Below are positions 19,001 through 26,590 of a stretch of DNA of 64,000 nt, piece by piece; positions within the stretch are counted from its first letter, which is position 1; each line of letters opens with the position of its first letter. Under the pieces are notes generated by a model. That model saw only the letters and a list, made by a program, of their open reading frames with translations, was not told the DNA's origin and searched no databases. Both the position numbers and the translations under genes were made by a program. Origin of the DNA: an uncultured Flavobacteriaceae bacterium (GTDB lineage: Bacteria > Bacteroidota > Bacteroidia > Flavobacteriales > Flavobacteriaceae); the NCBI GenBank assembly GCA_947495135.1, contig CANLXN010000003.1, positions 62,001 through 126,000 of the forward strand, written 5' to 3'.

Positions 19001-19498
19001 ATTGCTCGTGCAGCAGAAGTTTTAATCAAAGAAGGTAAAACCGAAAAGGCGGAAAAACTACTTGATTTGGCCATGGAGAAAATGCCGGTTCAGTACTTCG
19101 CATACTATTCGTTGCTAGAGCCATTTGTCTCTAATTACTACGTACTTGAAAAACCAGAAAAGGCTAGAAAAGTGTTTGAAGAAGTAAGTGAAAAGCACCG
19201 AGAATTCTTGCGCTATTATGCAGATTTAAGTCTGACGGAGCAAGGTAATCTAGTCGAGGAGATATATACAAAGACGAGCCAGTATGAAGGTTTAGTTGAA
19301 ATAGTCTACGCTTACGACGCAAACGAGTATTACGCAGCCGAAAAAGCGAAATTCCTAAACACCATTGCGCCATTTAGAGGCTTTTTTGCCAAATTAGGAA
19401 TAGACATTGATGAAGAATTTCTTCGGAAAGAACGACTTACTGAAAAATTCCTGGACTCTCTCTTAAGAGATACCGCCGTATTAGACCCTGAAAATTAA
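16058..19498 (+). CDS. DUF2723 family membrane protein, GT39-like, with C-terminal TPR
   Basis: 1146 residues. The N-terminal two thirds hold about a dozen membrane segments. The first external loop contains Phe-Trp-Asp-Ala-Gly-Glu-Tyr and Gly-His-Pro-Pro-Gly-Ala-Pro, matching the acidic loop and Gly-His-Pro motif of lipid-phosphate-dependent mannosyltransferases of the PMT/GT39 type. A large soluble C-terminal part includes Thr-Ile-Gly-Asp-Asn-Asp-Thr-Phe and Arg-Pro-Ile-Tyr-Phe. It ends in TPR-like helices (Glu-Gly-Lys-Thr-Glu-Lys-Ala-Glu-Lys-Leu-Leu) before the stop. Likely transfers a sugar from a lipid carrier to an envelope protein or glycan; donor and acceptor are unknown. Followed after five bases by a polysaccharide deacetylase. 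Confidence 0.88.
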   Translation: MTDFNFSKWNKILGWLVFAIALLTYWLTVEPTVSFWDAGEYITTSSNLEVGHPPGAPLYQLLGAFFSIFAMDATSIALTINLMSVFASAFTILFMFWSLTILLANLVSKNSELNKNNMVAILGSAAVGALAFTFTDSFWYSAVEAEVYAAAACIMSILFYCGLRWEREMFTPRGDRWLILIAFVVGLSFGVHFMGLLTIPAIGFLYYFKKYKKITVKNFIIANVVTVAILLFIFKLLLPVTLKLFSASELFFVNNVGLPFNSGTIIAALVFIALFFFGLKYTRTKSFTTFNTLLLCVLFIFIGFSSWLMLPIRANAGTVINENNPNNARELLAYYNREQYPETHLFYGPQFTESYVGLDAKDPYKDDKPKYEKNLELGKYVIVNEWKNAGQNTDNNQKAFLPRMWSLEHSANYLSFTDGLEFGIKREYRGEQRLVEEVSKFKQAHANGLVDGKDYDQFLSQFGPFLDIKKPSFIDNMKFMFQHQFSYMYWRYFMWNFAGRQNDVQGEGGLLNGNWLSGIPFVDEWRLGSQDNLPSDVAESKARNTYYFLPLILGVLGLIFHAKNDKKSFWVLLVFFLFTGLALKVYLNERPYEPRERDYALVGSFYVFAIWIGFGVYALYEIAKEYLKPKMAIPIVLAATTLAVPVLLATQNWDDHDRSNRRTANSMGKMYLDSVAEDAILFTIGDNDTFALWYQQNIEKYRQDVRIVNTSLFQTDWYIDDMKKKAFESDPIPSQLRHDQYTYGTRDVIAFNGTDLNQVMTDFERVQNDEISQEAFRSKHPAAQRELKFLIENGTSIQELLRYKDTVDIKTWMNWAASDEEVTKVELNSGQRISSFPSKLIRIPVDKDKVLASGIVAPKDADKIVPYIDIELKGDFVYKNRLLMLDIIANNNWERPIYFSGGAFGDDDYLWMKNYLQLEGTVYKLVPIKTPVDPRNPFDMGRIDGDKMYDIIMSWDWGNSGNPNVYHDTETRRNGITYRSNIARAAEVLIKEGKTEKAEKLLDLAMEKMPVQYFAYYSLLEPFVSNYYVLEKPEKARKVFEEVSEKHREFLRYYADLSLTEQGNLVEEIYTKTSQYEGLVEIVYAYDANEYYAAEKAKFLNTIAPFRGFFAKLGIDIDEEFLRKERLTEKFLDSLLRDTAVLDPEN

Positions 19499-19503
19499 AA
19501 ACA

Positions 19504-20166
19504 GTGAAAGGTTACGTGGTGAAGACGCCCAAATTTGTTCAACGGATTTTTCCGGAACGAATTTGGGCGTTTCCTATTTCTGAAAAAAAAGAAGTTTTCT
19601 TAACCTTTGACGACGGTCCTATACCAGAGGTCACCCCCTGGGTTCTAGATACTTTAAAAAAGTACCACGCCAAAGCCACCTTTTTCTGCATTGGCGATAA
19701 CGTTCGCAAACATCCAGATGTATTTCGGCGTGTTTTGGAGGAAGGACACTCCATTGGCAACCATACGTTCAATCATTTAAGTGGGTGGAAAACCAAAGCA
19801 GGCACCTATATCGAAAATGTAGCGCTGGCCGACAAGGAGATCAATACCATTTTAAACAAAACCTCCCAAACGGAAAAACAGGGCCCCTTATTCCGTCCGC
19901 CTTATGGTAGATTAACTTCGAAACAATCGAAATTATTACGCGACAGTGGGTACAAAATTATTATGTGGGATGTCTTAAGCGGAGACTTTGATGTGAAAAT
20001 TTCCGAAGAAAAATGCTACAAAAATGTTTATGAAAATTTAGAATTGGGAAGCATCGTTGTATTTCACGACAGTTTAAAAGCAGAAAAGCACCTCCGCTAT
20101 TGCCTACCTAAACTACTAGAATTTATTACCGAAAGAGGTTGGAATGCAGCGGCAATTCCTAATTAG
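19504..20166 (+). CDS. Polysaccharide deacetylase (NodB domain, CE4)
   Basis: 220 residues with a GTG start. The NodB fold is complete: TFDDGP carries the catalytic and metal-binding Asp pair near residues 34-39, HSIGNHTFNH supplies the two metal-binding histidines, and RPPYG is motif 3. Trp-Asp-Val-Leu-Ser-Gly-Asp is motif 4 and Val-Val-Phe-His-Asp is motif 5. No signal peptide is visible, so it may act on a cytoplasmic or membrane-associated substrate. CE4 enzymes remove N- or O-acetyl groups from peptidoglycan, chitin oligomers or polysaccharides. The five-base gap from the DUF2723 gene implies one transcript and perhaps a shared glycan pathway. Confidence 0.92.
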   Translation: MKGYVVKTPKFVQRIFPERIWAFPISEKKEVFLTFDDGPIPEVTPWVLDTLKKYHAKATFFCIGDNVRKHPDVFRRVLEEGHSIGNHTFNHLSGWKTKAGTYIENVALADKEINTILNKTSQTEKQGPLFRPPYGRLTSKQSKLLRDSGYKIIMWDVLSGDFDVKISEEKCYKNVYENLELGSIVVFHDSLKAEKHLRYCLPKLLEFITERGWNAAAIPN

Positions 20167-20187
20167 AATAGCCAACAGAACATTGGT

Positions 20188-20484
20188 CTAAACGTACTCT
20201 TGCACTAAACCGATAAGCGTATTTGCATCTTGTTCGCCGCTTTGGCGCCATTTCATCTCTCCATTCTTATAAATCATAAGCGTTGGGAGTCCCTTTACTC
20301 TTAGGGCTTCGGCAAGTTCAGAATTCTTTTCTACGTCAATTTTGATCACGCGAGCTTTATCGCCTAACGCAGCTGCAACATCTCTTAGAACAGGATGCAT
20401 TTCTGTACAAGCATTGTCCCATTCTGCATAGAAGTCAAGCAGAACAGGTACGTGTGTTTCAATTAATTCTCCAAATTTCGACAT
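20188..20484 (-). CDS. Thioredoxin-fold protein with a single active-site cysteine
   Basis: 98 residues with the normal thioredoxin layout: beta strand Val-Leu-Leu-Asp-Phe-Tyr-Ala, the active-site turn, a long helix, Val-Ile-Lys-Ile-Asp-Val, and the cis-proline Gly-Leu-Pro-Thr-Leu loop. The usual Trp-Cys-Gly-Pro-Cys is here Trp22-Asp-Asn-Ala-Cys26, so the attacking N-terminal cysteine is replaced by aspartate and only the resolving position keeps a Cys. Classical dithiol reduction is therefore unlikely; a binding, chaperone or monothiol role is inferred. Good promoter immediately upstream. Convergent with the deacetylase gene. Confidence 0.88.
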   Translation of the reverse strand: MSKFGELIETHVPVLLDFYAEWDNACTEMHPVLRDVAAALGDKARVIKIDVEKNSELAEALRVKGLPTLMIYKNGEMKWRQSGEQDANTLIGLVQEYV

Positions 20485-20507
20485 TGCGCTCTTAGGTTTG
20501 GTTACTA

Positions 20508-20536
20508 CAAATATAGCATTTATGCTGAAAATACAA
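20508..20536 (-). promoter_or_regulatory. Promoter of the thioredoxin-like gene (TTG, 18 bp, TATATTTG)
   Basis: Minus strand TTG (20536-20534), an 18-base spacer and a perfect TATATTTG (20515-20508). The box ends 23 bases before the ATG at 20484. Confidence 0.75.
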
Positions 20537-20539
20537 TTA

Positions 20540-21769
20540 TTAGGCCGTTGTAGGCTTCTTTTTTAATTTTATCACGGTTACCTCGGGCCAAATTCCTACG
20601 CGGCCTGGATAGCCTATAAATCCAAATCCGCGATTCACATTTATGTAACGTCCAAATTCCTCATATATTCCTGCCCAGTTTTCGTATCGATATTTTACAG
20701 GGCTCCATTTAATCCATCCTGGTATTTCTATTCCAAATTGCATCCCATGTGTATGCCCACTCAAAGTAAGGTGAAAGTTTCTGATATCGTCCTTTACCTG
20801 TTCCTTCCAATGCGAAGGATCATGACTCAATAAAACCTTGAAATCCTCTTTCTCAACTCCAACGCAGGCTTTTTCAAGATCACCTGCTTTTTTAAATCCT
20901 CCTGCTCCCCAATTCTCCACACCAATTAGTTTTATGGATTGACCGTTGCGTTCCAGCACTGTGTTTTCATTTAGCAACAGCTTCCAACCCATTTCACCTT
21001 GTAAATTTTTTAATTGTTGTAAATTTTCTGCTTGCGCTTCTTCACTCTCCCATGGCACGTAATCTCCGTAATCATGATTACCTAGAACAGAATATACACC
21101 ATCTGCAGCACTTAGTGTTGAAAAGAGCGGTTTCCATCGCGTCATTTCATCTGCAACATTATTCACTAAATCTCCTGTAAATACAATGAGATCACTTTTT
21201 TGTTTATTGATAAGATCGATACCATAGCTCACCTTCTCTTCGTTGTCGAAACTCCCACTATGCACATCGCTAATTTGGGTAATAGTATACCCATCGAAGG
21301 CTTCTGGCAAATCGTCAAACTCTAAAGAATAACTTAAGACTCTATAATTGTATTTTCCTTTATACATCCCGTACAACAGAGACGATAATGGAATAGCAGC
21401 AATTCCCAAAGCAATAGTGCTCACAAATTTCCGCCTAGAAGGAATGTAGAAAGACTCGTTACTTCCTCCAAATTTAGCAAACAAGCCCACAAAAAGCCGA
21501 ACAATATCTTCTCCAAACATAAATATAATTAGGATCAGTTTTGGGACAAAAAAGGCCAAGAAAAATCCAAAAACGTATAAACGAGAGGGATCAATTTGAC
21601 GGGGGCTACTCTGTCCAGCAAGCTGATAAATAACAGCTGCCAAAACCGAAACGGAGACGGCAACATATAGCCCTTGAATCCAACCATTTTTCGTGACCGT
21701 TCGGATGGCCTGAAAAGCATAAATTTCGATTGCAAAAAGTATTAGTACTGGAATAATCCAACGTGCCAT
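20540..21769 (-). CDS. Membrane-anchored metallophosphoesterase
   Basis: 409 residues. Four hydrophobic segments occupy the first 150 residues. The calcineurin-like domain then shows ITQISDVHSG, VFTGDLVNN, VLGNHDYGDY, LLSHDP and LSGHTHGMQFG, a full set of metal ligands. This is the YkuE/YaeI-like group, whose members hydrolyse phosphodiesters such as UDP-diacylglucosamine or lipid phosphates. The conserved Gly-Phe-Gly-Phe-Ile-Gly-Tyr-Pro-Gly-Arg segment near the end is typical. The domain likely faces the periplasm. Stands alone, upstream of the thioredoxin-like gene on the same strand. Confidence 0.9.
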   Translation of the reverse strand: MARWIIPVLILFAIEIYAFQAIRTVTKNGWIQGLYVAVSVSVLAAVIYQLAGQSSPRQIDPSRLYVFGFFLAFFVPKLILIIFMFGEDIVRLFVGLFAKFGGSNESFYIPSRRKFVSTIALGIAAIPLSSLLYGMYKGKYNYRVLSYSLEFDDLPEAFDGYTITQISDVHSGSFDNEEKVSYGIDLINKQKSDLIVFTGDLVNNVADEMTRWKPLFSTLSAADGVYSVLGNHDYGDYVPWESEEAQAENLQQLKNLQGEMGWKLLLNENTVLERNGQSIKLIGVENWGAGGFKKAGDLEKACVGVEKEDFKVLLSHDPSHWKEQVKDDIRNFHLTLSGHTHGMQFGIEIPGWIKWSPVKYRYENWAGIYEEFGRYINVNRGFGFIGYPGRVGIWPEVTVIKLKKKPTTA

Positions 21770-21782
21770 ATTTGTTTATTTT

Positions 21783-21865
21783 GGTTAAAGATAGTTGTGT
21801 TTCAAAAATGGAATTGCTCCATTCACTTTTTTTTAACGTGTTTTTGCATCTTTTCCTTTTCAAAA
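21783..21865 (+). repeat. Dispersed 83-bp repeat, copy 1
   Basis: About 85% identical by eye to 26996-27077, including an uninterrupted shared core CAAAAATGGAATTGCTCCAT that folds as AATGGA/TCCATT with a 5-base loop. It lies between the metallophosphoesterase start and a stretch with no gene. The remainder of the 589-base gap to 22358 holds only a weak minus-strand open frame (21893-22153) that I do not accept as a gene. Confidence 0.8.
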
Positions 21866-22358
21866 CAGCAAATAACACAACAACAAAAGGAATTACCACA
21901 CTCCATAACTCGCTTTAAAAGAATCTTCTTCTATTAAAAGACCAATTAATAGTACATTAAAAAACACAGAAAATTTAGGCGTAGATAAGGCAAAGGGTGC
22001 TCCCAAAGAAAACCAAACCGTTACTCCGTGGACTCTGAAAAATCGAAGGTTAGATTCTTGCCAATAAATTTTAGTCTTTAGACTATATAACCCAAAATTA
22101 AAGACCCTAAAATAAACCTTGTATTCTACTAAGAGGAGTATAAAGTGAAGCATGTACTTACGATCCGTTTATTTTAACCAGTCTACCTATTGTTAACCTC
22201 TTTATCGCCTTTTAGTAAAAGATCTATTCTTTGTCTACCCATTGTATACTCGGCTTTTATCGCAGATAGAAGAAACTACTCTAGTTTTGTACTATCAGTT
22301 TTTGTTCACCCTATACTTTGCGAATTGTAAAGTAAAAGTCTAACTAAAATATCTTATT

Positions 22359-24020
22359 TTGAAGAAGCCAGAAACCAAATACGCTAAAAGTGATTCTATT
22401 AATGTTGCCTACCAAGTTTTTGGGTCGGGCACCATTGATTTGGTCTATATTCCAGGATGGATTTCTAATATTGATTTAATGTGGGCCTGTCCAGAATTGG
22501 TCAACTTCTTAACTGAACTAGGTAAAATATTTAGAGTTATCCTATTTGATAAAAGAGGAACTGGCCTTTCCGATCGTATTATGGAGTTTCCTACTCTCGA
22601 AGAGCGGATGGATGATATTAGAGCAGTGATGGATGCCGTTGATTCTGAAAAAGCAGTTTTATTTGGACATTCTGAAGGCGGATCTGTATCGGCGCTATTT
22701 GCGGCTACCTATCCAAACCGAACAATTTCCTTGATTACTTTCGGAATATTCGCCAAACGCATATATGCACCAAATTATCCTTGGGCACCAACCAATGAGG
22801 AGCGCAAGAAAGTGTACGACATGATTGAAAATAATTGGGGAAGTGGAGAAATGAATTTAGAATCACTGGCACCGTCCAAAGCCAACGATCCTGTATTCAT
22901 GGAATGGCTAGCAAATTACTTTCGTTCTGGCGCAAGCCCGCGTGCCGCTTTGATGCTAACTAAAATGAATACACAGGTGGATATTATTCATATTTTAGAT
23001 GCTATAAAAGTGCCAACTTTAATATTACAGCGTACCCATGATATTGATGTAAAAATTGAAGAAGGACGTTTTATAGCAGACCGTATCAAAAACGCAAAAT
23101 TCGTGGAGCTTGATGGAAACGATCATTTATTTTGGATCGGCAATACTCAAGAAGTTCTGGAAGAGATGAAGAATTTCACAGTAAATGTTAAGCCAATAAA
23201 AGCGTATGAAAAACAACTCTTTACAATCATAGTTGGACGTCTTGTTTCTCTAGGCACAAATACTTCTACGTATTATCAAGAGCTTATTAACGCGCATGTA
23301 AAAAAATACAATGGGACTTTAGTTCAATACAATTCGGAAATGTTTACAATTACTTTTAGTGGACCTAGTAAGGCTGTTCATTGCGGCATAGATTTGGTCG
23401 AAACCATGCGAAGTTTAAATGCGCAATTAAATATTGGTATTCTCATTAAAGAATGCTTTACAAACCAATGTGTAAGTAAAGAGATTGAAAACTTAGCAAC
23501 TTCTATATTTAATCAATCCCAACCTAACCAAGTCGTTTTAACTCAAACTGCAAAAAATTTGATGATAGGGGTAAACATGAATTTTACGTCTCACACCACT
23601 ATTTTCGATACAGCATCTGGTAAATCTATATTACTATTTACAGTTACTGAAAAACGAAAGCAAAACGTGTGGATTAATAGTGTCGATAATAACACATTTC
23701 ATAAAAACGATACTTTTCTAGAGAATGTACTTCAAACTATAGATAAACATTTAAGTAATGAGTATTTTGGTGTAGAAATGCTCTACAAAGAAGTTGGTGT
23801 GAGTGAGCGACAATTACAACGAAAACTCAAAGCAATTACACAAAAGTCTCCTAATCAACTGATTTCATCGCTACGTCTCAATCTAGCGAAAGAGCTGATA
23901 TTAAGTCAGGATGATACTATTTCTGAAATTGCTTTTAAAACTGGATTTTCGAACCCTTCTTATTTTTCTAAATGCTTTAAAAAAGAATTTGATATAAGTC
24001 CGTCCGATTTGAAGAATTAA
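22359..24020 (+). CDS. Fusion of alpha/beta hydrolase, degenerate cyclase domain and AraC-type regulator
   Basis: 553 residues, TTG start with an in-frame stop just upstream. Residues about 1-280 are an alpha/beta hydrolase with Asp-Lys-Arg-Gly-Thr-Gly-Leu-Ser and the nucleophile elbow GHSEGG, plus a late Asp-His. Residues about 285-430 align with the class III adenylate cyclase domain that often follows this hydrolase, but the first metal site (normally Phe-Thr-Asp-Ile-Val-Gly-Ser-Thr) reads Phe-Thr-Ile-Ile-Val-Gly-Arg-Leu, and the Gly-Asp-Gly site is Asn-Ser-Glu-Met. Residues about 455-553 are an AraC helix-turn-helix pair. Probably a ligand-sensing transcription factor; it precedes the heme c/YceI operon on the same strand. 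Confidence 0.85.
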   Translation: MKKPETKYAKSDSINVAYQVFGSGTIDLVYIPGWISNIDLMWACPELVNFLTELGKIFRVILFDKRGTGLSDRIMEFPTLEERMDDIRAVMDAVDSEKAVLFGHSEGGSVSALFAATYPNRTISLITFGIFAKRIYAPNYPWAPTNEERKKVYDMIENNWGSGEMNLESLAPSKANDPVFMEWLANYFRSGASPRAALMLTKMNTQVDIIHILDAIKVPTLILQRTHDIDVKIEEGRFIADRIKNAKFVELDGNDHLFWIGNTQEVLEEMKNFTVNVKPIKAYEKQLFTIIVGRLVSLGTNTSTYYQELINAHVKKYNGTLVQYNSEMFTITFSGPSKAVHCGIDLVETMRSLNAQLNIGILIKECFTNQCVSKEIENLATSIFNQSQPNQVVLTQTAKNLMIGVNMNFTSHTTIFDTASGKSILLFTVTEKRKQNVWINSVDNNTFHKNDTFLENVLQTIDKHLSNEYFGVEMLYKEVGVSERQLQRKLKAITQKSPNQLISSLRLNLAKELILSQDDTISEIAFKTGFSNPSYFSKCFKKEFDISPSDLKN

Positions 24021-24349
24021 TCCATCCAACTAGTCTGGCACTCTCCTTACAGATCGCTATCTCAATTCCTGAATTGGGGTTCATGCCAATTGCGAATTGT
24101 TACCAGACCCAACGATTTTATAAATGGGCTATTTAGACACAATCAACCCCCTGCACGCTCTAAAAAATAACCGACTCAATCTATTGAAATTACAAACGTC
24201 GGGAATGTTGTAGTCCGTCGGTTTTTCGCTAGTGTTTTGTCGGAAATATGCACGTTTTTGGCGCGCTTTTATTAACACTATTAAGCCATGCTACCGACCT
24301 TTGCCCATGGCAATTTAGTTGGAAGTAAACAGATTTAAATTTCCTTAAA

Positions 24350-24751
24350 ATGAAAAATTTTAAAAATGAAAAAATGAAAAAAAACAACTTATTTATTTTG
24401 TCTCTATTGACGCTTTGCATCTGCATCTGCAGCTGTAGTTATGATAGTGAAAGCGACTTAGTGGACGTTTCTAATGAGCCAGACGATCCAGATACGCTAG
24501 TTAATTATACCGATGATGTTGCACCTATTATACAGAGCGCTTGTATTAGTTGTCATGCAAACCCACCTGTAAACGGAGCGCCATTCGCTTTGATAAATTT
24601 TAGTCAGGTCAACCAAAGAGCCAATAGTATTTTAAGCAGAATGAGTTTCCAGAACGGAGCAGCAGGTGCTATGCCACCCTCGGGACGACTACCGCAAGCA
24701 ACTATTGACAAAATACAACAATGGATAGATGACGGAAAACTAGAGAATTAA
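24350..24751 (+). CDS. Small c-type cytochrome lipoprotein
   Basis: 133 residues; the ATG at 24374 is an alternative start. A hydrophobic signal ends in a Cys-rich Cys-Ile-Cys-Ile-Cys-Ser-Cys stretch that can be lipidated, then an Asp/Glu-rich tether. A single heme-binding Cys65-Ile-Ser-Cys-His69 follows, with Met108 in Gly-Ala-Met-Pro-Pro-Ser-Gly as likely sixth ligand and a closing Ile-Gln-Gln-Trp-Ile-Asp-Asp-Gly helix, the usual pattern of class I cytochrome c domains. Periplasmic or outer-membrane electron carrier. First gene of a five-gene unit; 24 bases separate it from yceI. The 329-base gap before it (24021-24349) shows no convincing gene. Confidence 0.88.
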   Translation: MKNFKNEKMKKNNLFILSLLTLCICICSCSYDSESDLVDVSNEPDDPDTLVNYTDDVAPIIQSACISCHANPPVNGAPFALINFSQVNQRANSILSRMSFQNGAAGAMPPSGRLPQATIDKIQQWIDDGKLEN

Positions 24752-24775
24752 TCGAAAGCAATAAAATAGATAGAA

Positions 24776-25342
24776 ATGAAAAAAATAAAAAGTATTAGTA
24801 CACTGTTTTTGTTCGCAGTAGCATTTATGTCAATAGGCGCTGTTACAGCACAAAACAAATATATTGACAAAAAAGGGAAGTTAACATTTGAGGCTTCTGA
24901 AGCGCTTTTTGAGCCTGTAAAAGCTACAAATGAATCTGTAACAGTAATCTTAAATACAGAAACCAATGAAATAGCATCTTTGGCTCTCATGAAGAGTTTC
25001 CGATTTAAGAATTCTTTGATGGAAGAGCATTTCAATGAAAACTACATTGAATCAGAAACGTATCCAAAGGCAACTTTTAAAGGAAAATTATTAAATTTTA
25101 ATTCTTCAGATTTATCAGAAAATGAAACCGCAGTTGCTGTTGATGGAAAAATAGAACTGCGCGGAAAAGAGAAGCAAATTAACACTTCTCTCATGATAAG
25201 CAGGGTAGATGGTCTCATAATTATTAAAGGATCGTTTACAGTTAGTCCTGCCGATTTTGATATCGAAATTCCAAGTATCGTAAAAGACAAAATAGCTAAA
25301 GAAATAATGGTTTCTCTAGATTTTAATCTTAGTGAGAAATGA
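24776..25342 (+). CDS. YceI family periplasmic protein
   Basis: 188 residues. The signal peptide ends at about residue 25 (Thr-Ala-Gln). The mature part is the YceI lipocalin-like barrel: Gly-Lys-Leu-Thr-Phe-Glu-Ala-Ser start, Phe-Lys-Asn-Ser-Leu-Met-Glu-Glu-His-Phe-Asn-Glu-Asn-Tyr, Tyr-Pro-Lys-Ala-Thr-Phe-Lys-Gly, and Leu-Arg-Gly-Lys-Glu-Lys-Gln. Family members bind polyisoprenoids, including quinone-like molecules. Next to a heme c protein, a role in handling a lipid-soluble redox carrier is possible but unproven. Stop and next start overlap by four bases. Confidence 0.9.
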   Translation: MKKIKSISTLFLFAVAFMSIGAVTAQNKYIDKKGKLTFEASEALFEPVKATNESVTVILNTETNEIASLALMKSFRFKNSLMEEHFNENYIESETYPKATFKGKLLNFNSSDLSENETAVAVDGKIELRGKEKQINTSLMISRVDGLIIIKGSFTVSPADFDIEIPSIVKDKIAKEIMVSLDFNLSEK

Positions 25343-25743
25343 AAAAGAAGAAAGTCATTATTCTAACCGTGATTCTTCTTGCTATAGTAGGAAGTGGCCT
25401 TGTCTATAATTATACATTCAATAGTAAACATAGAGACATTGCCAATGAAGAAGCGACCATAGCGTTATCTGCAGAAGAGTTATTTAGTCATTTTCAAAAG
25501 GACGAATTGTTGGCCACAACCAACTATCTAGATAAGGTAATCGAGATAAAAGGAGAGGTAACCTCTATGGAGGAAGGTGAGGTGATCTTAAATGGTCAAA
25601 TACAAGTGAATTTTAATGGTCAAGTAATGGCAAATGTAGCCAATGGAACCTCTTTAACACTTAAAGGACGATGTGTTGGCTACGATGAACTTCTCGAAAT
25701 GGTTAAAATTGACCAAGCCACTATAACTAATAAAGAACACTAA
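25339..25743 (+). CDS. Membrane-anchored OB-fold protein (tRNA_anti-like)
   Basis: 134 residues. One transmembrane helix (about 5-25) is followed by an Asp/Glu-rich helix (Ser-Ala-Glu-Glu-Leu-Phe-Ser-His-Phe) and a small OB-fold of the tRNA_anti-like type (Val-Ile-Glu-Ile-Lys-Gly-Glu-Val-Thr, Leu-Lys-Gly-Arg-Cys-Val-Gly-Tyr-Asp). In Bacteroidota these anchored OB domains are found beside YceI and cytochrome genes. Function unknown; nucleic acid binding is doubtful because the domain faces the periplasm. Overlaps yceI by four bases. Confidence 0.75.
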   Translation: MKKKKVIILTVILLAIVGSGLVYNYTFNSKHRDIANEEATIALSAEELFSHFQKDELLATTNYLDKVIEIKGEVTSMEEGEVILNGQIQVNFNGQVMANVANGTSLTLKGRCVGYDELLEMVKIDQATITNKEH

Positions 25744-25744
25744 C

Positions 25745-26590
25745 ATGAAGTATCTATACATCCTAATTTTCTTAATACCCGCACTAACTCTGGCACAAGA
25801 CGATTTGTTCTCAGAAATAGATGTTGACGCCCAAGAAGATTATAAAAGTGCCGCGTTTAAAGGGCTAAAGATTGTCAATTTTGAATCCACCAAAATGATC
25901 TCAACTAAAGAACTTTATTTTGTGGTATCGCATAGATTTGGTTCTATAGAAACCGGATTTGAAGATTTTTTTGGTCTTGATCAGGCCGTAACAAGACTAA
26001 GTCTTCGGTACGGAATTACCGATGGCATCAATATTGGGGTCTCACGAAGTTCGTTTCGAAAAATTTATGAATCTTCTATAAAGATAAGATTACTACGCGA
26101 AAAAAAAGGAGGTTCTCCCGTTACAATTGTGAGCTCGAGTAACCTTCTAATTAATACATCTTTGGACAAAGACATATTGCCTGGGTTAGAGTTTAAAAAT
26201 AGACTAGGATACACCACACAATTATTAATTTCAAAGAAGTTTAATTCCAAATTATCACTTCAGTTAATGCCTACGTTTTTTCACGATAATTATGTAGATG
26301 TTGACGAACAACACAACTCTCAATATGTAATTGGTTTTGGAGGACGACATAAACTGACCAAACGATTGTCCCTCAATTTTGATTATGGACTACACTTAAA
26401 TAGAGCCGAAAGCTCCCCTTTTGTTAATCCATTTTCCATTGGTTTAGATATAGAAACAGGAGGACATGTATTTCAACTACACTTTACCAATGCACAACCC
26501 ATGAATACCAACGGATTTTTGGGACAAGCAACGGGTGACTGGGGAGATGCAGATGTCTTCTTCGGGTTTAATTTGTCAAGAGTTTTTTAA
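25745..26590 (+). CDS. DUF5777 family outer-membrane beta-barrel protein
   Basis: 281 residues. Signal peptide of 17 residues ending Leu-Ala-Gln. A short acidic plug-like stretch precedes amphipathic strands typical of a 10-12-stranded barrel, with Phe-Glu-Ser-Thr-Lys, Gly-Leu-Asp-Gln-Ala-Val-Thr-Arg-Leu-Ser and Phe-Phe-Gly-Phe-Asn-Leu-Ser-Arg-Val-Phe at the end, the usual aromatic C terminus for outer-membrane insertion. Substrate unknown. Two bases after the OB-fold gene; its TAA shares a base with the next ATG. Confidence 0.82.
   Translation: MKYLYILIFLIPALTLAQDDLFSEIDVDAQEDYKSAAFKGLKIVNFESTKMISTKELYFVVSHRFGSIETGFEDFFGLDQAVTRLSLRYGITDGINIGVSRSSFRKIYESSIKIRLLREKKGGSPVTIVSSSNLLINTSLDKDILPGLEFKNRLGYTTQLLISKKFNSKLSLQLMPTFFHDNYVDVDEQHNSQYVIGFGGRHKLTKRLSLNFDYGLHLNRAESSPFVNPFSIGLDIETGGHVFQLHFTNAQPMNTNGFLGQATGDWGDADVFFGFNLSRVF

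Noticed and set aside
21893-22153. Minus-strand open frame of 86 residues
   Set aside because: No recognisable domain or promoter, composition like intergenic DNA; a relic cannot be excluded.
24081-24096. AATTC-x-GAATT-type palindrome downstream of the AraC fusion gene, similar to one near 12785
   Set aside because: Very short A/T-rich palindromes are expected by chance, and flanks do not match.
24150-24240. CCGAC / GTCGG pairs as a terminator after the fusion regulator
   Set aside because: The arms are 5 bases and widely spaced; no compact stem with a T run.
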